A stretch of 64,000 nucleotides of DNA from contig CACRXP010000069.1 in assembly GCA_902702965.1 (NCBI GenBank), positions 229,083-293,082 on the forward strand. Reading direction: 5' to 3'. Positions 22,686 through 34,739 of this stretch are shown here, one piece after another; within the stretch, counting starts at the first letter, position 1, and each line of letters opens with the position of its first letter. The DNA is from Spirometra erinaceieuropaei. Taxonomy: Eukaryota; Platyhelminthes; Cestoda; Diphyllobothriidea; Diphyllobothriidae. The notes under the pieces were generated by a model. It worked only from the letters and a program-made list of their open reading frames with translations. It had not been told where the DNA came from and did no database searches. Made by a program: the position numbers and the translations under genes.

Positions 22686-25600
22686 CTTGTACCAAGTGCA
22701 GCTGTGACCATGCCCGATCTAGCTGGCATCAATAATGTTGATTGTGCCTCCACCTACAATGGTCCGCGGCAGCGGGTCTGTACGGCTCGACTCATTCTCT
22801 TCTCAAGTGACGGAGACCGAATACCGAAGGTCAAATAGCTACTTCCATGTCTTGACGAACTGCGTCGTGCCAGTTTTTGACTTAACCTTCTTCTCAACGT
22901 CTCCAGGGAAAGCGGTACCGATTCGAGGACAACAACACTGAGCTCTTGAGGCGGACGACGGAGAACATGTTCAAATCACCTCAATCGTCTTTCTTAAATG
23001 GCCTCAGATATCCTCGCGGTGCCGTAGCCAGTGCAAACTGTCTTATTTGAGACGAAGGCGATGCACTTCACTGTCCTTTGGCTTTTAAATAGTACCTGTG
23101 CTGTCAGATATGATATATCACGCAACCTATGCATGTACTACTGGCTGCCTGTTAGCAGTTTACAAGTATTGCGCAGTTATTCCGCCGTAGCTGTTGGACT
23201 TCGGTCCAAATATTTATATCAAATTTCAGTCTGAGTCTATAGATCTCATATAAACTGAGGAAAGGAAAAAGCCGCAACTGTCAACTTATTCAAGTTGACC
23301 GTCTTTAACCGCGAGTGGTGTCGTCTCCTGGTCAGAGATGCAGGTCGAAAACACCTTGGTATTCCCAGCGTCTATGGGTAAACCGAAGGATTTCGCGAAT
23401 TCATTCACCCGGGACACCACGGACTGTGAATCACCAAAAATTAAGGCTAGCAAACGGGACATCGTCAGCGTAGTCGGTCAGCAGGCGTCCAGGTACAAGC
23501 CTAACACCATGAACTCCGTGTAGGACCTTTTCGAGAATCCAGTTAATTGTGGAGTTGAAGAGGAGGGGTGACAGGTGACAAACTTGTCGAACGCCAAACC
23601 GAATATCGAACGGTTGGGGCGGATTGTTATGGACGAGAACTCGCATAGTGGTGGAACGATAATAGGCCTTGATTATGAAGATATTGTTGCTGATATATCA
23701 TCATCCGCCATGGGGACTCATAGAGCCAGGATGCCATTGTCGAATTATTCAAAATCAGCCAAAACATCTATGAAAAAAAGACTTGCAGATTTCGGGGCGC
23801 CTTTTTGTTGTGCAGTCTCTGTATTCCATCTGCGATTTCTCCCTCGGATGGGGTGGTCTCGTGATACTGCACAGACTGGGGAGGGGTAAAATTCCGCTGC
23901 AGCAGGGAGTAGGGGTATTGTGAGTTGATCGTGAAAGTCTAGAAGATGCTGGAAGTGCTCACGCCAGCGCTGGATCTTGGCCGCGTTGTCAGCAATAACA
24001 CTGTCATTCACATGGTGAACAGTTACCCAGTGCGGAGAGCCTACCACTAATTTCCAAAGTGATTTTCTAGAGTCTTCGAGTGTTACCGACGTTTGCGATC
24101 TGCTCCATGAAGGCCGTTATGCCAGCCAGCTAGTTTTCCCATCACCTTTAACACACTTTGCCATCATTTTACGGTGTTGACAGAAAGAATAATCATTGCG
24201 GGACGTGGTCTGAACCATCTGAATAGGCAGCTGCAAGGTTCTTACACTGGTCCAATCACTGCGACGCCTCTGAGTTAGTGAAAGAATTTTCCCAACTGTC
24301 CATATAATGATGACTTCATTGATAATTATTTGCTAATGACGTCTCCGTCAGGTTAGGGTCATGGAACGAGACAGATTGCTGTGCACAGAGCCTCAGCGGT
24401 GCTGGGTTGTCGAAGTGTTTTGACGTCAAGCCATCCTGCTCGTAATATTTTGGCTGCGTATGTGAGGTGAATTTTCCGACGTGTGCGAACGAGAATATGG
24501 TCCAATTCATGGACATTACCGGTTTCGGCGCCAGGCATATATCTGTTATCATGAGGAACCTTGAGCCAAATAGAATGCAGCAGATCTGATGCCGTATTGC
24601 CGTCGCCTGAACACCATGTCCGAAGATGTTTGTGGCAATGCTAGAACGCGTATTGGGGACAAACAGTCGGTTCTGAGTGCCAAAGTTGACCATCCTCTAA
24701 AGGGTCCAGTCCAAAACGAGTAGCCGGGTTCTGCCCACCCTTTCTAGACCCCGGCCACAATCAGCAGAGCACAACCAGGGAATCTTTCAACCAACTATTG
24801 AAGTTACAACTGGAAAGCCTCTTTGTCGCGCTGGTCGGCGGCCGATATTGGTGCGTACACAGAGACGACATTGACTAGTTCCCACCGTTCACATATTGTG
24901 ATAGGGCGATCACCACATCGTATTTATCAGAAGATTCGCGTGGACCACAGTGGTACAGCATGAAGTGGGAGTTGATTCTGGGGATCTTTATTCCCCGAGC
25001 ACCTACGTCGGGGATTCGGACTATACACAGGCAGCAGACATCCGCGTTACACTGATGAAGACTGCGCACCTCCAGGGTACGAGGGTGCAGGAACATTCGC
25101 ACTCTTTAGCGTCCAATACCAACATTTCTCTCCCACTTAAGTAGTCCAATTCGTATTCTATTCATCCACACTACTGGCCCTGGGTTGCGAGCGCATACGC
25201 TCCTCCCGACAGCTTAACATGAATCGTAATACTTGAATCAGCCATTTCCATGTGTTTTTTGGAAGTTACAGTACAGTCGGGTTCCCAACAACCGCTCGGA
25301 TTGTTTGTTGGATGTTGTCTCCTATAGCGCCTTGGCTAAACAACCTAATCACAGGGTAGCGGTATCAACCAACCAACCAGTCGGTGTGTCAAACCTCAGC
25401 CCTCCGCACCTTAGTGGCATTGCTGCCAGTGGTCTGTCGTTGCTTATTCACCAAAACCGAGAGCCTACTTATTTAGCGGCTAATCTTCGCTGAAGGCCGG
25501 TCCACTATCCGTCACCAGTGAACGGACCGAGAGGTCAGCAGCCAAACTAGCCGTTCATCAGTCTATCTGGATTTCAGGGCGGAATAAGGCGATCTGGTTG
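22686..25600 (-). mobile_element. LINE-B copy 2: antisense, with endonuclease and 5' region
   Basis: Read on the - strand from high to low coordinates: 5' region (25,600-25,150), endonuclease N-terminal part (25,100-24,870) and C-terminal part (FGTQNRLFVPNTRSS, 24,690-24,640), a pre-RT block (RWREHFQHLLDFHDQ, about 23,930-23,975), then after a deletion near 23,650-23,745 the RT block FGVRQVCHLSPLLFN and the catalytic TDYADDVPFAS (23,440-23,480), and the 3' end (22,980-22,686) that matches 15,540-15,800 of copy 1. An unrelated 300-bp piece (about 22,990-23,290) interrupts it. It cannot code. Confidence 0.75.
25250..25560 (-). repeat. LINE-B 5' region block
   Basis: The reverse complement contains the signature CGCTAAATAAGTAGGCTCTCGG followed by a GAATAAGCAA word, and it sits just upstream of the antisense endonuclease. 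The same block lies just upstream of the + strand copy 3 (56,330-56,720), so it is the LINE-B 5' untranslated or promoter region. Solo copies occur at 32,160, 52,180 and 60,420. Confidence 0.65.
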
Positions 25601-25699
25601 TTTCTTGGAGCTTCAGTCGCCTAGAATTCATGAAGACAGTCGCTATTGCAATAAATAATTAAAGCACTCCTATTCCGCCTTACAATCAAGAAGGCGCAG

Positions 25700-26050
25700 T
25701 GAACTTGGCCCCTTTGAGGAGAAGAAGAATATACAATCGCTGGAACGAGGAGTTTATTGGCCTGATCTTCCGAATTCTCACTCGAACGCATCATCAGAGA
25801 CATTTGCAGAAAAAGATAGTAGGAGGCACAAACTGCGCAGTATTTATAGGTTGCGTTTGCCAGGCAACCACACACCTACTATATTGGCAGTACTCCTGCT
25901 CATCACTGGGGTTCGTAGTTGATGCGATGACTGCTTGTCCGTCCGTACTCGAGTCGTTAACCGCCGTGATCTCACCACTGTTGTCGATTCTTGACGTGGT
26001 AATTACTCGGCCATTTGGGTCTCTGTCACCGTGACTTCTGATAGAGGGCC
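25700..26050 (-). repeat. Penelope-like 3' tail, antisense
   Basis: The + strand text AGAAGAAGAATATACAATCGCTGGAAC and CACTCGAACGCATCATCAGAGAC corresponds to 15,838-15,920, and the - strand reading DPNGRVITTSRIDNSGEI matches the same tail in the 15,835 element. No RT or nuclease accompanies it. Confidence 0.65.
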
Positions 26051-26059
26051 CTAAGTTTG

Positions 26060-27490
26060 TCGCCAAACCCGTTCGAAAAATCCCATTAATTGCAGAACCT
26101 ACTGTCTTCTTCGGGGGGGACTTAATAAATTTAATTTGATTTCTCCTGCTAAAAAAAAGTTGTGTTCAGAACGACTGTGTTGTTAGTGTTAAAATTCTTT
26201 ATTTCCCTAGACGTCCTCTCCACTGCATATAGATAAAGACACTTCTGAATAGGCCTTTAGTCAGAAGACTCTGGTGAAAACAAAGAATACTTTTTGAGTA
26301 TATACGGCAGCGAGCCCCTTTATCAGTGACAACGGGCTGTGATAGTTGTTCTATCTAGGACAAGTATTCTTAGGTCTGTCATTGCGATTACATGTTTGAC
26401 TGGTCAAAATCGTCATTTAAAAGTGGGAAAACACCGACTGAATGGTATTAACATCCCTGAATTATTTTTTAAAATTTTTCCCTGTATGGGTTTGGCATAA
26501 CGTTTCATGGGAACTGGCGTTCGCATTCGCCGAGTTGCTAGCTACCCGACAAGTTAATGGGCCAGCGATGGTGAGACGGCTTTTAATGGAGGCTTTTGTA
26601 AGTAAACAGTCGTGAACCGGCAGCTGCGGTGTTGCCAGGATGCAGATGACCGACTTCTGGCACGTAAAGCCTGATGACGGCTATGTGACATGAAGACAGT
26701 GAGCCGTAGTTAAATCAGTCCACCTGCTGCTGCTACCCTTCGGCTAGGTTTCAACGTGGCAAAGCAGTAAGAAGACAGAGTTTGCTTGACTGTTTGGAGC
26801 CCGCTTATACCAGAGCTTCTAAAGAGGCCCCAAAAAATCCTGACCGGTTAGATCAGAAATGATTAAAGTCATATCAAGTGTAAATAAAAGATCTTACCTT
26901 TTCGTTGGTAAATAGCAAATGGACGGGAATTCCGCACGTCTAAGTAAGGGATCCTATAAAGAGTTCAATGCAAATGAGAGGTGACCAAGCCCATTTCTGT
27001 TAGTTTTATCAACTGCCATTATCGTTTTTGACCAGTTTGAATCTTGTTCAGAAAAAAGTTGTGCCGTTATTGAAATTTCGTACGTCTTTCCCCACACCAG
27101 CCAGTAGTTCTCTGTTTTGCTGCAAAGTGTACGCAGACACCAATTTAAGGGCGTGAGTCGTCATGCCGGTTTGCACTTCTGAGTCCGAGGAATCTACGGG
27201 TAGGTGAGGTCATGGTAAATGTCTGAATTAGGTGCCCTCATTAAAAAAATAAAAGCTAAAAGAACTGTGAAATGACCCGTGCAACATCCAGACTGCCAGC
27301 CCTATAATCTTCAAACAGAGGATCTGCATTAAAAGGCGGTAATCTTTTTCAGAATTTTAGTTCGCTTCGTAGATGCGGCTGTGCACGCAGTAACGGAAGT
27401 CCAACCGTTACGTTAAAGTTGACCTTGCATGCCTCCGCGTTCACCTGTTAGATTTGGAAGAAAATTTGCGTCTGTAGTTCATAAAAAAAG
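26060..27490. other. Unassigned stretch
   Basis: No open frame of note and no repeat linked to others here. Mixed AT-rich sequence. Confidence 0.4.
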
Positions 27491-27491
27491 T

Positions 27492-27822
27492 CGTAAGACG
27501 TGGTTTGGTTGACTCACCTGATGGACACAATATCGTTGGGGTTGGGGTTAAGGGTTAGAGTTGGGAGTCATGGCTAAAGGTTAGGGTTAGGGTTTAGGAC
27601 TAGAGTTTATAGTTAGGGGTTAGGGTTGGGGGTTAGCGCAGCTGTTTCTCAACCATTCAAAGTACAACCGCCCATGCCCAATATCTTTTCTTTTGCATAC
27701 AACTACTTGACCTCGTCGCCTGTGCGTTTCCGGCTCCACCTGTAAAAACCCCTCTTAACACTGGTTCCGCATTAGATGACGTGGTTTTTACGTTAGGTGG
27801 GGCTACATAACCACGTCCGATC
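27492..27822 (+). mobile_element. MITE-1 copy 2, with TTAGGG-like core
   Basis: Same family as 12,036-12,306: the left end (CGTAAGACGTGGTTTGG...CACCTGATGGACA) and right end (GGTGGGGCTACATAACCACG) form imperfect inverted repeats, and the interior AAAGTACAACCGCCCATG and CTCCACCTGTAAAAACC blocks align with copy 1. The flanks AAAAAAGT and GGAAAAGC (27,484-27,491 and 27,823-27,830) differ only by transitions, consistent with an aged 8-bp duplication. It carries a TTAGGG-like array that copy 1 has mostly lost. Confidence 0.75.
27535..27640 (+). repeat. TTAGGG-like array inside MITE-1
   Basis: Several exact TTAGGG words in GGTTAGGGTTAGGGTTTAGG and GGTTAGGGTTGGGGGTTAG contexts, interspersed with degenerate units. 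The array lies wholly within the MITE borders. Confidence 0.7.
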
Positions 27823-28309
27823 GGAAAAGCAACCCGAGTTGAACAGTCTTTGGACATATCATGGTTTTTAGACTTTTCTAATATGTTTACATTGGCACCT
27901 TCTAATCTTGCGCACCCAAACTCAGTCCTCATCTCTGATTTAAGTGGCCTAATGCAAATCCGGAAGTGTTGCTTTTTTCCCAGCGAGCATATGTATACAG
28001 ACGTAATCGTATTTGAAAAGCTACTTCATTTCCCAAAAAATACGAGAAAGCAACTTGAATCATCCATTAGGATTCGAATTTTCATGGCATTTGCTGACCA
28101 GTGTCTCCTCTTGGCTAGTATGCCTTTGGTAGTAATCAATTGAAGCTGAATATCAGTCAGCGTGGCCCCTAGGCAACAGTGGACATAAAAACACGATAAC
28201 TGGGGACGATGTCAGGCGCGCGCATACACACACACGCACTACAGTTCGACCATCGATTACGATGATGTTCATGAGAACAGGCCGATGACTTGTGCGGGAT
28301 TTAGTTTGT

Positions 28310-28700
28310 AATGAGTGTAGACCTGCACAGCATCTACCGCACTCACTCCTCTCCACCTGGACCCCGTGTCAAGACAGAGTCAAGAACACCGGAGGCGGGG
28401 GCTCAGGTGGATGGCGCGGTTGAGCCCTCGCCTTGGCGCTCCACTCCACACCCCTGGTCCACACAGCAAATAACCGGGTTTTTGATCAACAACAACAACA
28501 ATGGGGGGCGGCAGGGGTCCCAGTGCGCGCCGTCTGCCGGCAGCCGGGTCTACCACCGCACCCCGAAATTTTGGCACTTGTTACGGTGCACAAATCCGAT
28601 AACGCCTACCAAAATCCGAGATATCCCCCGTGTTGGGCCAGCGCATATACCACGTGGCCCGTTTGGGAGGCACAACACACACACAATAAAAGTAAGAAAC
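28310..28700 (-). repeat. LINE-A 3' region, antisense
   Basis: The words GCACAGCATCTACCGCACTC, GACAGAGTCAAGAAcACCGGAG and CCACGTGGCCCGTTTGGGAG occur in the same order as in 37,480-37,810. Their reverse complement matches the LINE-A tail at 35,460-35,620. The long open frame spanning 28,311-28,733 is a product of this repeat. Confidence 0.65.
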
Positions 28701-29305
28701 GTTAGAATGGAAATGCGACGAATGGGAAGATAAGTCATTGAGTCTTGCAAAGGGTGGCAGCCTGGGGGAACATTTTCGTCAGATGTGAAGTCGCCAATTC
28801 ACCAGGACTGAGAGTAACGTTTTGGACATCAGCAGTCTGAGCAAATTCAGTGTCGCAACATTCAGAGCCTTGCCGCCTCTCAAGTCACTCGAAGAGATGA
28901 AACATTTTCGTTAGATGTCGGCCGGAAGCGCATACAGGCGTCGATGCTGAGGCCGTCTGTAAGGAGAGGATACATGCTGACTAAGTGTCCTTTCTTAAAT
29001 GTCCACATATCAACACGATCGTTCTAGTCAAGGAATCGAGGAGCAACATTGCACTAAATAGCAAGGAACGAACGAAAATAGCAAGCAGTATCAGATCAAG
29101 TTTGTGACAGCGCAGATGGATTATGAAGGTTTACCAAGGACAGGGGAGATGGTAGGACTTAGGCGACACCGTAACACACCGATCACTTAAAAAGTTGTAG
29201 TATTCAAACAATTAGTCATGCGAATGTTTGCAGACTGTTTGTTCATCTTAGGCCCTGTGATGGCCTTCAGGTCTGAAATTACGACATTGCATCATTTTCT
29301 TCTAG

Positions 29306-29578
29306 TGCCTGAACCGCCCCCAGACACAGTTCAGGAGGAAAAAAAGCCGAGCGGATCTACTGACCAGATTAGAAGGACTCTCTCTCACGATCCGGTATTC
29401 AAGCATCTCGGAGTCAGTTCGACCTTAGGCTCCGCACTCTGCCTATCGCCATCGTCGTCACCATCAGTGCCCGCTTGTTCTGATGAGAACAACGCCGCGA
29501 CCAGCACAGCTTGTAGCGTCCAGCTATTCCTCGGACATTGTCAGAAGTCTGCCCGCGACTCGGCGGTGGCTGGAACAG
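29306..29578 (+). CDS. Candidate internal exon of an unknown gene
   Basis: A good acceptor (CATTTTCTTCTAG) precedes and a GGAACAG|GTAGAT donor follows. Between them one frame is open (entering and leaving in phase 1) and reads like protein: PEPPPDTVQEEKKPSGSTDQ, then a His/Asp/Phe stretch and a Ser/Pro-rich part. No domain is recognised. A second frame (29,429-29,704) also looks protein-like toward the 3' side, so either the donor is elsewhere or an indel has shifted the frame near 29,490-29,515. It could be an early exon of the 42-59 kb gene, whose composition it shares, but no phase-1 partner was found between them. Confidence 0.35.
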
Positions 29579-29704
29579 GTAGATGCACTTACACCAGTGG
29601 CAGGACAAAGCTGGCGACCAGGAGAAACAGTCGGTGAGGTTCTCAACTTTGTTTATCTTGAATTCAGACATCATGGTAGCCGAATTTTACTTCCCCGCTT
29701 TTGA

Positions 29705-32100
29705 ATTCGGCCTTCAGTGCGAGAGTATCGACTTAGCCGGACTCACTTAATGTTTATAGGAGTCTTCATAGAGCATAAATGACAGCGAAATGTTGTATTT
29801 GAAAACATTTTGGTACACTTATAACAGATACGTGGCTAAGTTAATAGCTAGGGACTGACTTGTTCTGTCGACTACAAGCTGCAGTTCCTCCTAAATCAGT
29901 CGCGATCGAGAAAACACAGACAACAGAGTGTGAACATCAACACTCGACATTGTGCCCAGGCATAAACTGGATAGACTTATCTACCAAGTGCATTATTGGC
30001 GGGAGGTAAAGCGACATAAAAGGCTGATGACGGTCTTTCTCAGGACCTCGACTCCTCCTTCGCGCATATTTGCCGCGTCTGTCGGGTAGTCAGTGTCAAC
30101 ACCCAGGCGATCATTTAAGGCCGTCCAAAGATATGCAAAGCCTGGGTAACTATTGAGCGGACCTGTCGTGGCTCTGGATTAGCGGTGAAAACCTCACAAC
30201 CTGAGCCAGGTCCGTAGCGGAGATGTACGCACGTGAAGTCGCACCAGTACGGGTAACGTTCGCAGGTAGAAAGTATGTTGACAGACTGCTGAACTTAGGA
30301 TGATAGGAGGATCCATAAGCCGAGTCTTGGTAGAGCAACTGACAAAGGGCCTGGCATTGTGGGCAAACTCTCGATTTTATACCTCGAAAGGGCGTCATCC
30401 TAGAGACAGGAAGGAAATGTCTTCTTAGAATTACCAAGTGTCGTGCTTGGGCTCCATAATCAGAGTCGAAAGATGGAACATTAGTATGTTGAACCGCATA
30501 ATTTTTAACAGCGAATCTAAATTTTAATTACGTGATGCTGACAACGGATTTCGCATGTGGAGTGTTGTCAAGTAAGTAATGTTGTACAGATGACGAAGTC
30601 GGTGGTTCAGGAAATCGAGCATTTCTCCGCTCATGGGTGGCAACACGGACTAGCAGAAAGAGAGGACCCAATTGTTATTCGTCAGTATGCGCAGCTGGTT
30701 GTTGGGGGAAAAGCTCTTTCTGAGATTTTGCCCTAATTCATCGAGTTCACCCTCTCGAAGCACTTTAGGTGACGTCGACACCCAGTCGCCTTTATCACGT
30801 TTTTGGTCCGTGAATCTCTAGTAGATGGTTAACCTGCTTGACCCCTTCCAAACGCTAAACTTCGCAAACGTCCATTACGGGGCTGTAAAGCTATTGCCAC
30901 AAATAATGGCAGGTTTATTGAAAGCACATCAGTAAGCTGTGTCGCCGCGAGTGTCAGTCTTCCAGCGCCAACAACTTGCCTTTGGATAACCCTGTTTTTC
31001 TAGTGTAACATCCCCTAATTGAGTCCATTAATGGTCTCACTGTGCCTTTGATGGTTCACTTATAGTAGACAAGGTGGATTATGCTCATCTAATCGAAAAA
31101 AGGAACACGGCGTTTCATTAGCCCAATTTGTCATGTCTTAAGACAGACACTAACGAAGTCAGTACTACCAGCACATCCCAGTAGATCTGTTCGCGTTTGG
31201 CCGTTCTCAAGCCATCAATGGATTTTGCTCAGTGCCACAATAATGTCGTAAATTCGCCTCATTTCCGCTCTCCTGTCAACTATTTGCTTCTTATCCGATG
31301 GATGTCCTGCCATGCCAAAGGGATAAGATTTTATACGCGAACGAACGGCTTTGGCACATTCGGTCATTGCGACTCCTACGTCGGTGATTTATTTGAGGCA
31401 AATTTTATTTAATGGGTCTATCCTCCGGAAATACTTGGATTTTGTCCAGTCATTAGGGGCCTCTCCCAGGTTTGCATATACCAATTTAATGAATGTTCGG
31501 TATTCTGTCGTCGTGGCGAAATTACTATAAACTTCCCAGTCCGATTTCTTGTTCATAGTCTTTTTTATGAGCAAAACTGTGTCCATTTCCCGTACTTGTC
31601 CATATTAACTTACGTCCTGTTTATCTGGATGTTCGAAGTGTGTACTCGCAGCTGCAGAAATTGCTATCATGGAAATTGTTGCGCGGCACAACCCTGCTTT
31701 GTGGCAGTCCCCTTTACTTCTGTGCTCTAATGCGCTGTAGGCAGATAGCATGACATTCTTCATCAGTGACTTTTCGTGCAAACTGTTTGCGCTCACGTTT
31801 CTGGCCGTGATAACAGCATGCATATTTTCAGACTATGCACACATTTTGGACCCAACCTGACTCATTATAACGCAGGCCTGTCTAACCTACTTTTCTTTTA
31901 CTGCATCCAGTGTCTGACGTTGCCCCGCGTTATTGCACCACCCTGCATGTCCAACTTGTCTTCCCCCGCCATTCAGTCGCTGAACGGTGCCCATGATCGA
32001 CCTGTTAAACATTTAAAGCACCGTGCCCACGTGGGCTTGGTCGAAGGGGCACCGCGAAGTAGCGCTTAGCTTTTAATGCACCAGAAAGAACCCCAAGTCA
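29705..32100. other. Unassigned stretch with one weak exon candidate
   Basis: Nothing is recognised except a possible exon from 31,911 on the + strand: the acceptor TTTTCTTTTACTGCATCCAG is followed in phase 0 by about 52 open codons (CLTLPRVIAPPCMSNLSS...) to a stop at 32,067. No donor is clear. The - strand open frame 31,389-31,586 has no known motif. Confidence 0.3.
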
Positions 32101-32159
32101 GCGTCCACCACCTGTTCTTTCTGCGCGAGTCCAGGGGGGGAGATAACTTGTGCCTCAGG

Positions 32160-32400
32160 AAGGCGGACAGGTTACACGCTGAGTCCACAACTGTCGGTTA
32201 GTAAGAACGGCCTTCGCAAAGACCAAGTGCGAAATAAGCAGGCTCTCAAGTCTGACGAAAAGGCGGTCGCGGATCACGCAACGTAATTCTTTCAGATGTT
32301 GCCGGTCACAAATCTGAAAAATCAGTTGCTAATGTAAAGGCCACAAGCCATAGCGGTATTACGACATGACGAATGTTGTTCGCCATTAAATAACACCCAA
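32160..32400 (+). repeat. Solo LINE-B 5' block
   Basis: Contains AAGTGCGAAATAAGCAGGCTCTCAAGTCTGACGAA (32,226-32,260), matching 56,457-56,490, and the later TAGCGGTATTACGACATGACGAA, matching 56,561-56,585. No endonuclease or RT follows. Confidence 0.6.
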
Positions 32401-34735
32401 CCTACTGCTGTCCACCAGTCCTGGAACCCTAATCTAATATAACGAAAGGGTGGATGTAGAGGTTTGCCTTTGAATTCGGTTCAGGCGGAACACGATGCTT
32501 GTATTATGCCGTCTCAAACAACCACTGTACGGCGAGTCAGAATTTCATTGCGTTTTTGGACTGCCAGAAGGATATGTTTGACATACGCTGGTTGGATTTT
32601 CTGAGAGTCGGTGACGCCCTAGGAAGCAATTGTCTGTCCAAAAGCGGGATTCTTGCTGACATCTGATTTGGCATGACAGAGGTTACACTTCATAGTCACG
32701 GCTACCTGTGAAGTCGCAACGTGTTCTACCCACATTCGTCCAATCAAATTTTCTCCGTTGTCCGTCAAATTGGCGCTGCAAAGCCTTAGAATATGGTAAC
32801 GCAGACCGGAAAACGATTCTTAAGTGTCCAACCAACTATCGTAGAACATGAACCGCACTGGTCCGTGGCGCTGTTGCCAGCTAAAGCAGCACTGATGTTA
32901 GCTGTGACAAGTACAGTTTGGTAGAGGGTAGAGGACTTCAATTTACTATCCGTTGTACGTAAATATTTAGGACTCATTCTCTCCGGATTACTTGATTATG
33001 GACATAGTATTCGATATATTGAAAATGCCTCCTTCCTGTCGGGGTCCCAATCATTGCCTTTGGACCATGAAAAGTGGAGTTGCGTAAATGTGTTTATTTG
33101 CATACATTTCCATAAACGGAATATCACTACCTCAGTTTCCGTGTCGTTTGCCGTCATACCCGGAAATACCAACACTTTGAACTCTTGTTACGAATTAACT
33201 CTTTGGTCCGGACAAAGGCAACAAAACTAGATTGGAGCCTCACGGTTACATGAGCAATCCTATCTTTAATCCCCATGGTTCCCGCCGCTAACTGCTTCGT
33301 GAGTTGTCGCCTCGTGTTCGGCCAGCTTACAGTTAAATGATATAGACAAACTATCAGACAACAGGTCTCGTATGCCCACTTTCAACGGCCACCCTTCTGC
33401 GTCCTACACAGTTTGGATACTCCCGAGCGTCGCTCTTAATTAAATTTGCTTAAAATCTTTAGTTTCAGAAATGACCTGCCATTTGCCTCAATGTCAAGAC
33501 TGAAGTGCATTCAAATTCTCCGTTTAAATCTATCGGCAACGATCGGGTGAAGGCCTCCAAACACACACGACCAGCCAAAGGTGCCTGCCTTACGGGAAAA
33601 GTGGTAGTAGGGGTTTTACGGGCGGGGCCTATGTATGCATAGAGGAGTGACAAAATAAGTATAAATAATTGGTAAATTTGTTTTTTGCGCGGGAGAGTTT
33701 TAATGCGTTGGCATATAGCAACCGAAATTAAGCAGGGCAAGGGCGCTTCAACACAGTTATAGTAGTCCGCTGGATAGAAGACTACTAAACCGCAGACTGG
33801 GCAGTCTGTACTTGTCACAGATTTAACAACTGCTCGTCGAGGCTATATTTGGCTGTCAACTATGAGGCGATTCCGCACTCCTATTCTTGCAGCCTGTGCT
33901 CGCTCTGTTCCTATTAAAATCTCTAAAATGTTGAGTCAGCGAGTTTATCGAGCCCTACGGCTCTACAGCTGAGATGATTGTTACCTAATTCGCACGCGGT
34001 TTGCCACATGTACCTTTCAGCCACGTTCAAAGCATATGCGCATCAAGAATTACCATTTATCTTTGACGCTGAGCACCACTGTAATTGGCAACCGCGTGCG
34101 CACTTCGTACACACTTGCTATCAGGGTCTTGAACAAGATTTTTTTAAATAGAAGCCCTGGCTTGCTCAAATAACAGCTGGAAATGAAAGACGGTCTACGG
34201 CGTAGAGAAGGGCAGCTCCTACAGGAAGTCTTTTTGACGGGAGGACAGTCAGTGTCAGGTACGATCTCTTGACAGAGCAAATAGAAAAAGTTGGTAATCC
34301 CCTATACATCCCTAGAAACCTACTACCTGTTGTTAGTATTGGCTATCCCACAAAAACATGACAGATTCCTAGATCACTTGCCCTACGCACTTTCGTGAAT
34401 ATAGCAATGTAACCAAGTGGTTCTTGAGTGAGTGAGACAGATGAATTTATCTTCACTTAATTTGTTGCAGTGTATTGGAGGGATAGATATTTTTGGACTG
34501 GTGTAATTAGGCCGTTGCTCTCCTTCTTGACAGTAACTGCATATTTCCTTAAGCACGAGAATTTGCGCTGAGAATAAGTGTCTATCACGTGAATGTGGTC
34601 CCATCCTTCGACAGCGCTTGGTGGCTGGCTCTTTCATCTTTCCTAAAGGAACCGGACCGACCGTGCTTTTATGATCCCTCTAGTCAATAACATAGGCACA
34701 AACCATGTTCATGCAGGTTTATGACCATACATAAC
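32401..34735. other. Unassigned stretch
   Basis: No supported gene. A short segment at 33,600-33,630 (GTAGTAGGGGTTTTACGGGCGGGGCC, reverse strand) resembles the CCTGTAAAAACCCC interior of MITE-1 but without clear ends. Confidence 0.35.
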
Positions 34736-34739
34736 CACA

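Noticed and set aside
24316..24693. 125-codon antisense frame as a host gene
   Set aside because: Its FGTQNRLFVPNTRSS and later blocks are the LINE-B endonuclease, placed in order with the RT farther along the same strand.
27540..27640. A true telomere or chromosome end
   Set aside because: The array is short, degenerate and bounded by MITE-1 ends with unrelated sequence on both sides.
28311..28733. 140-codon + open frame
   Set aside because: Falls in an antisense LINE-A 3' region; low-complexity reading and no conserved domain.
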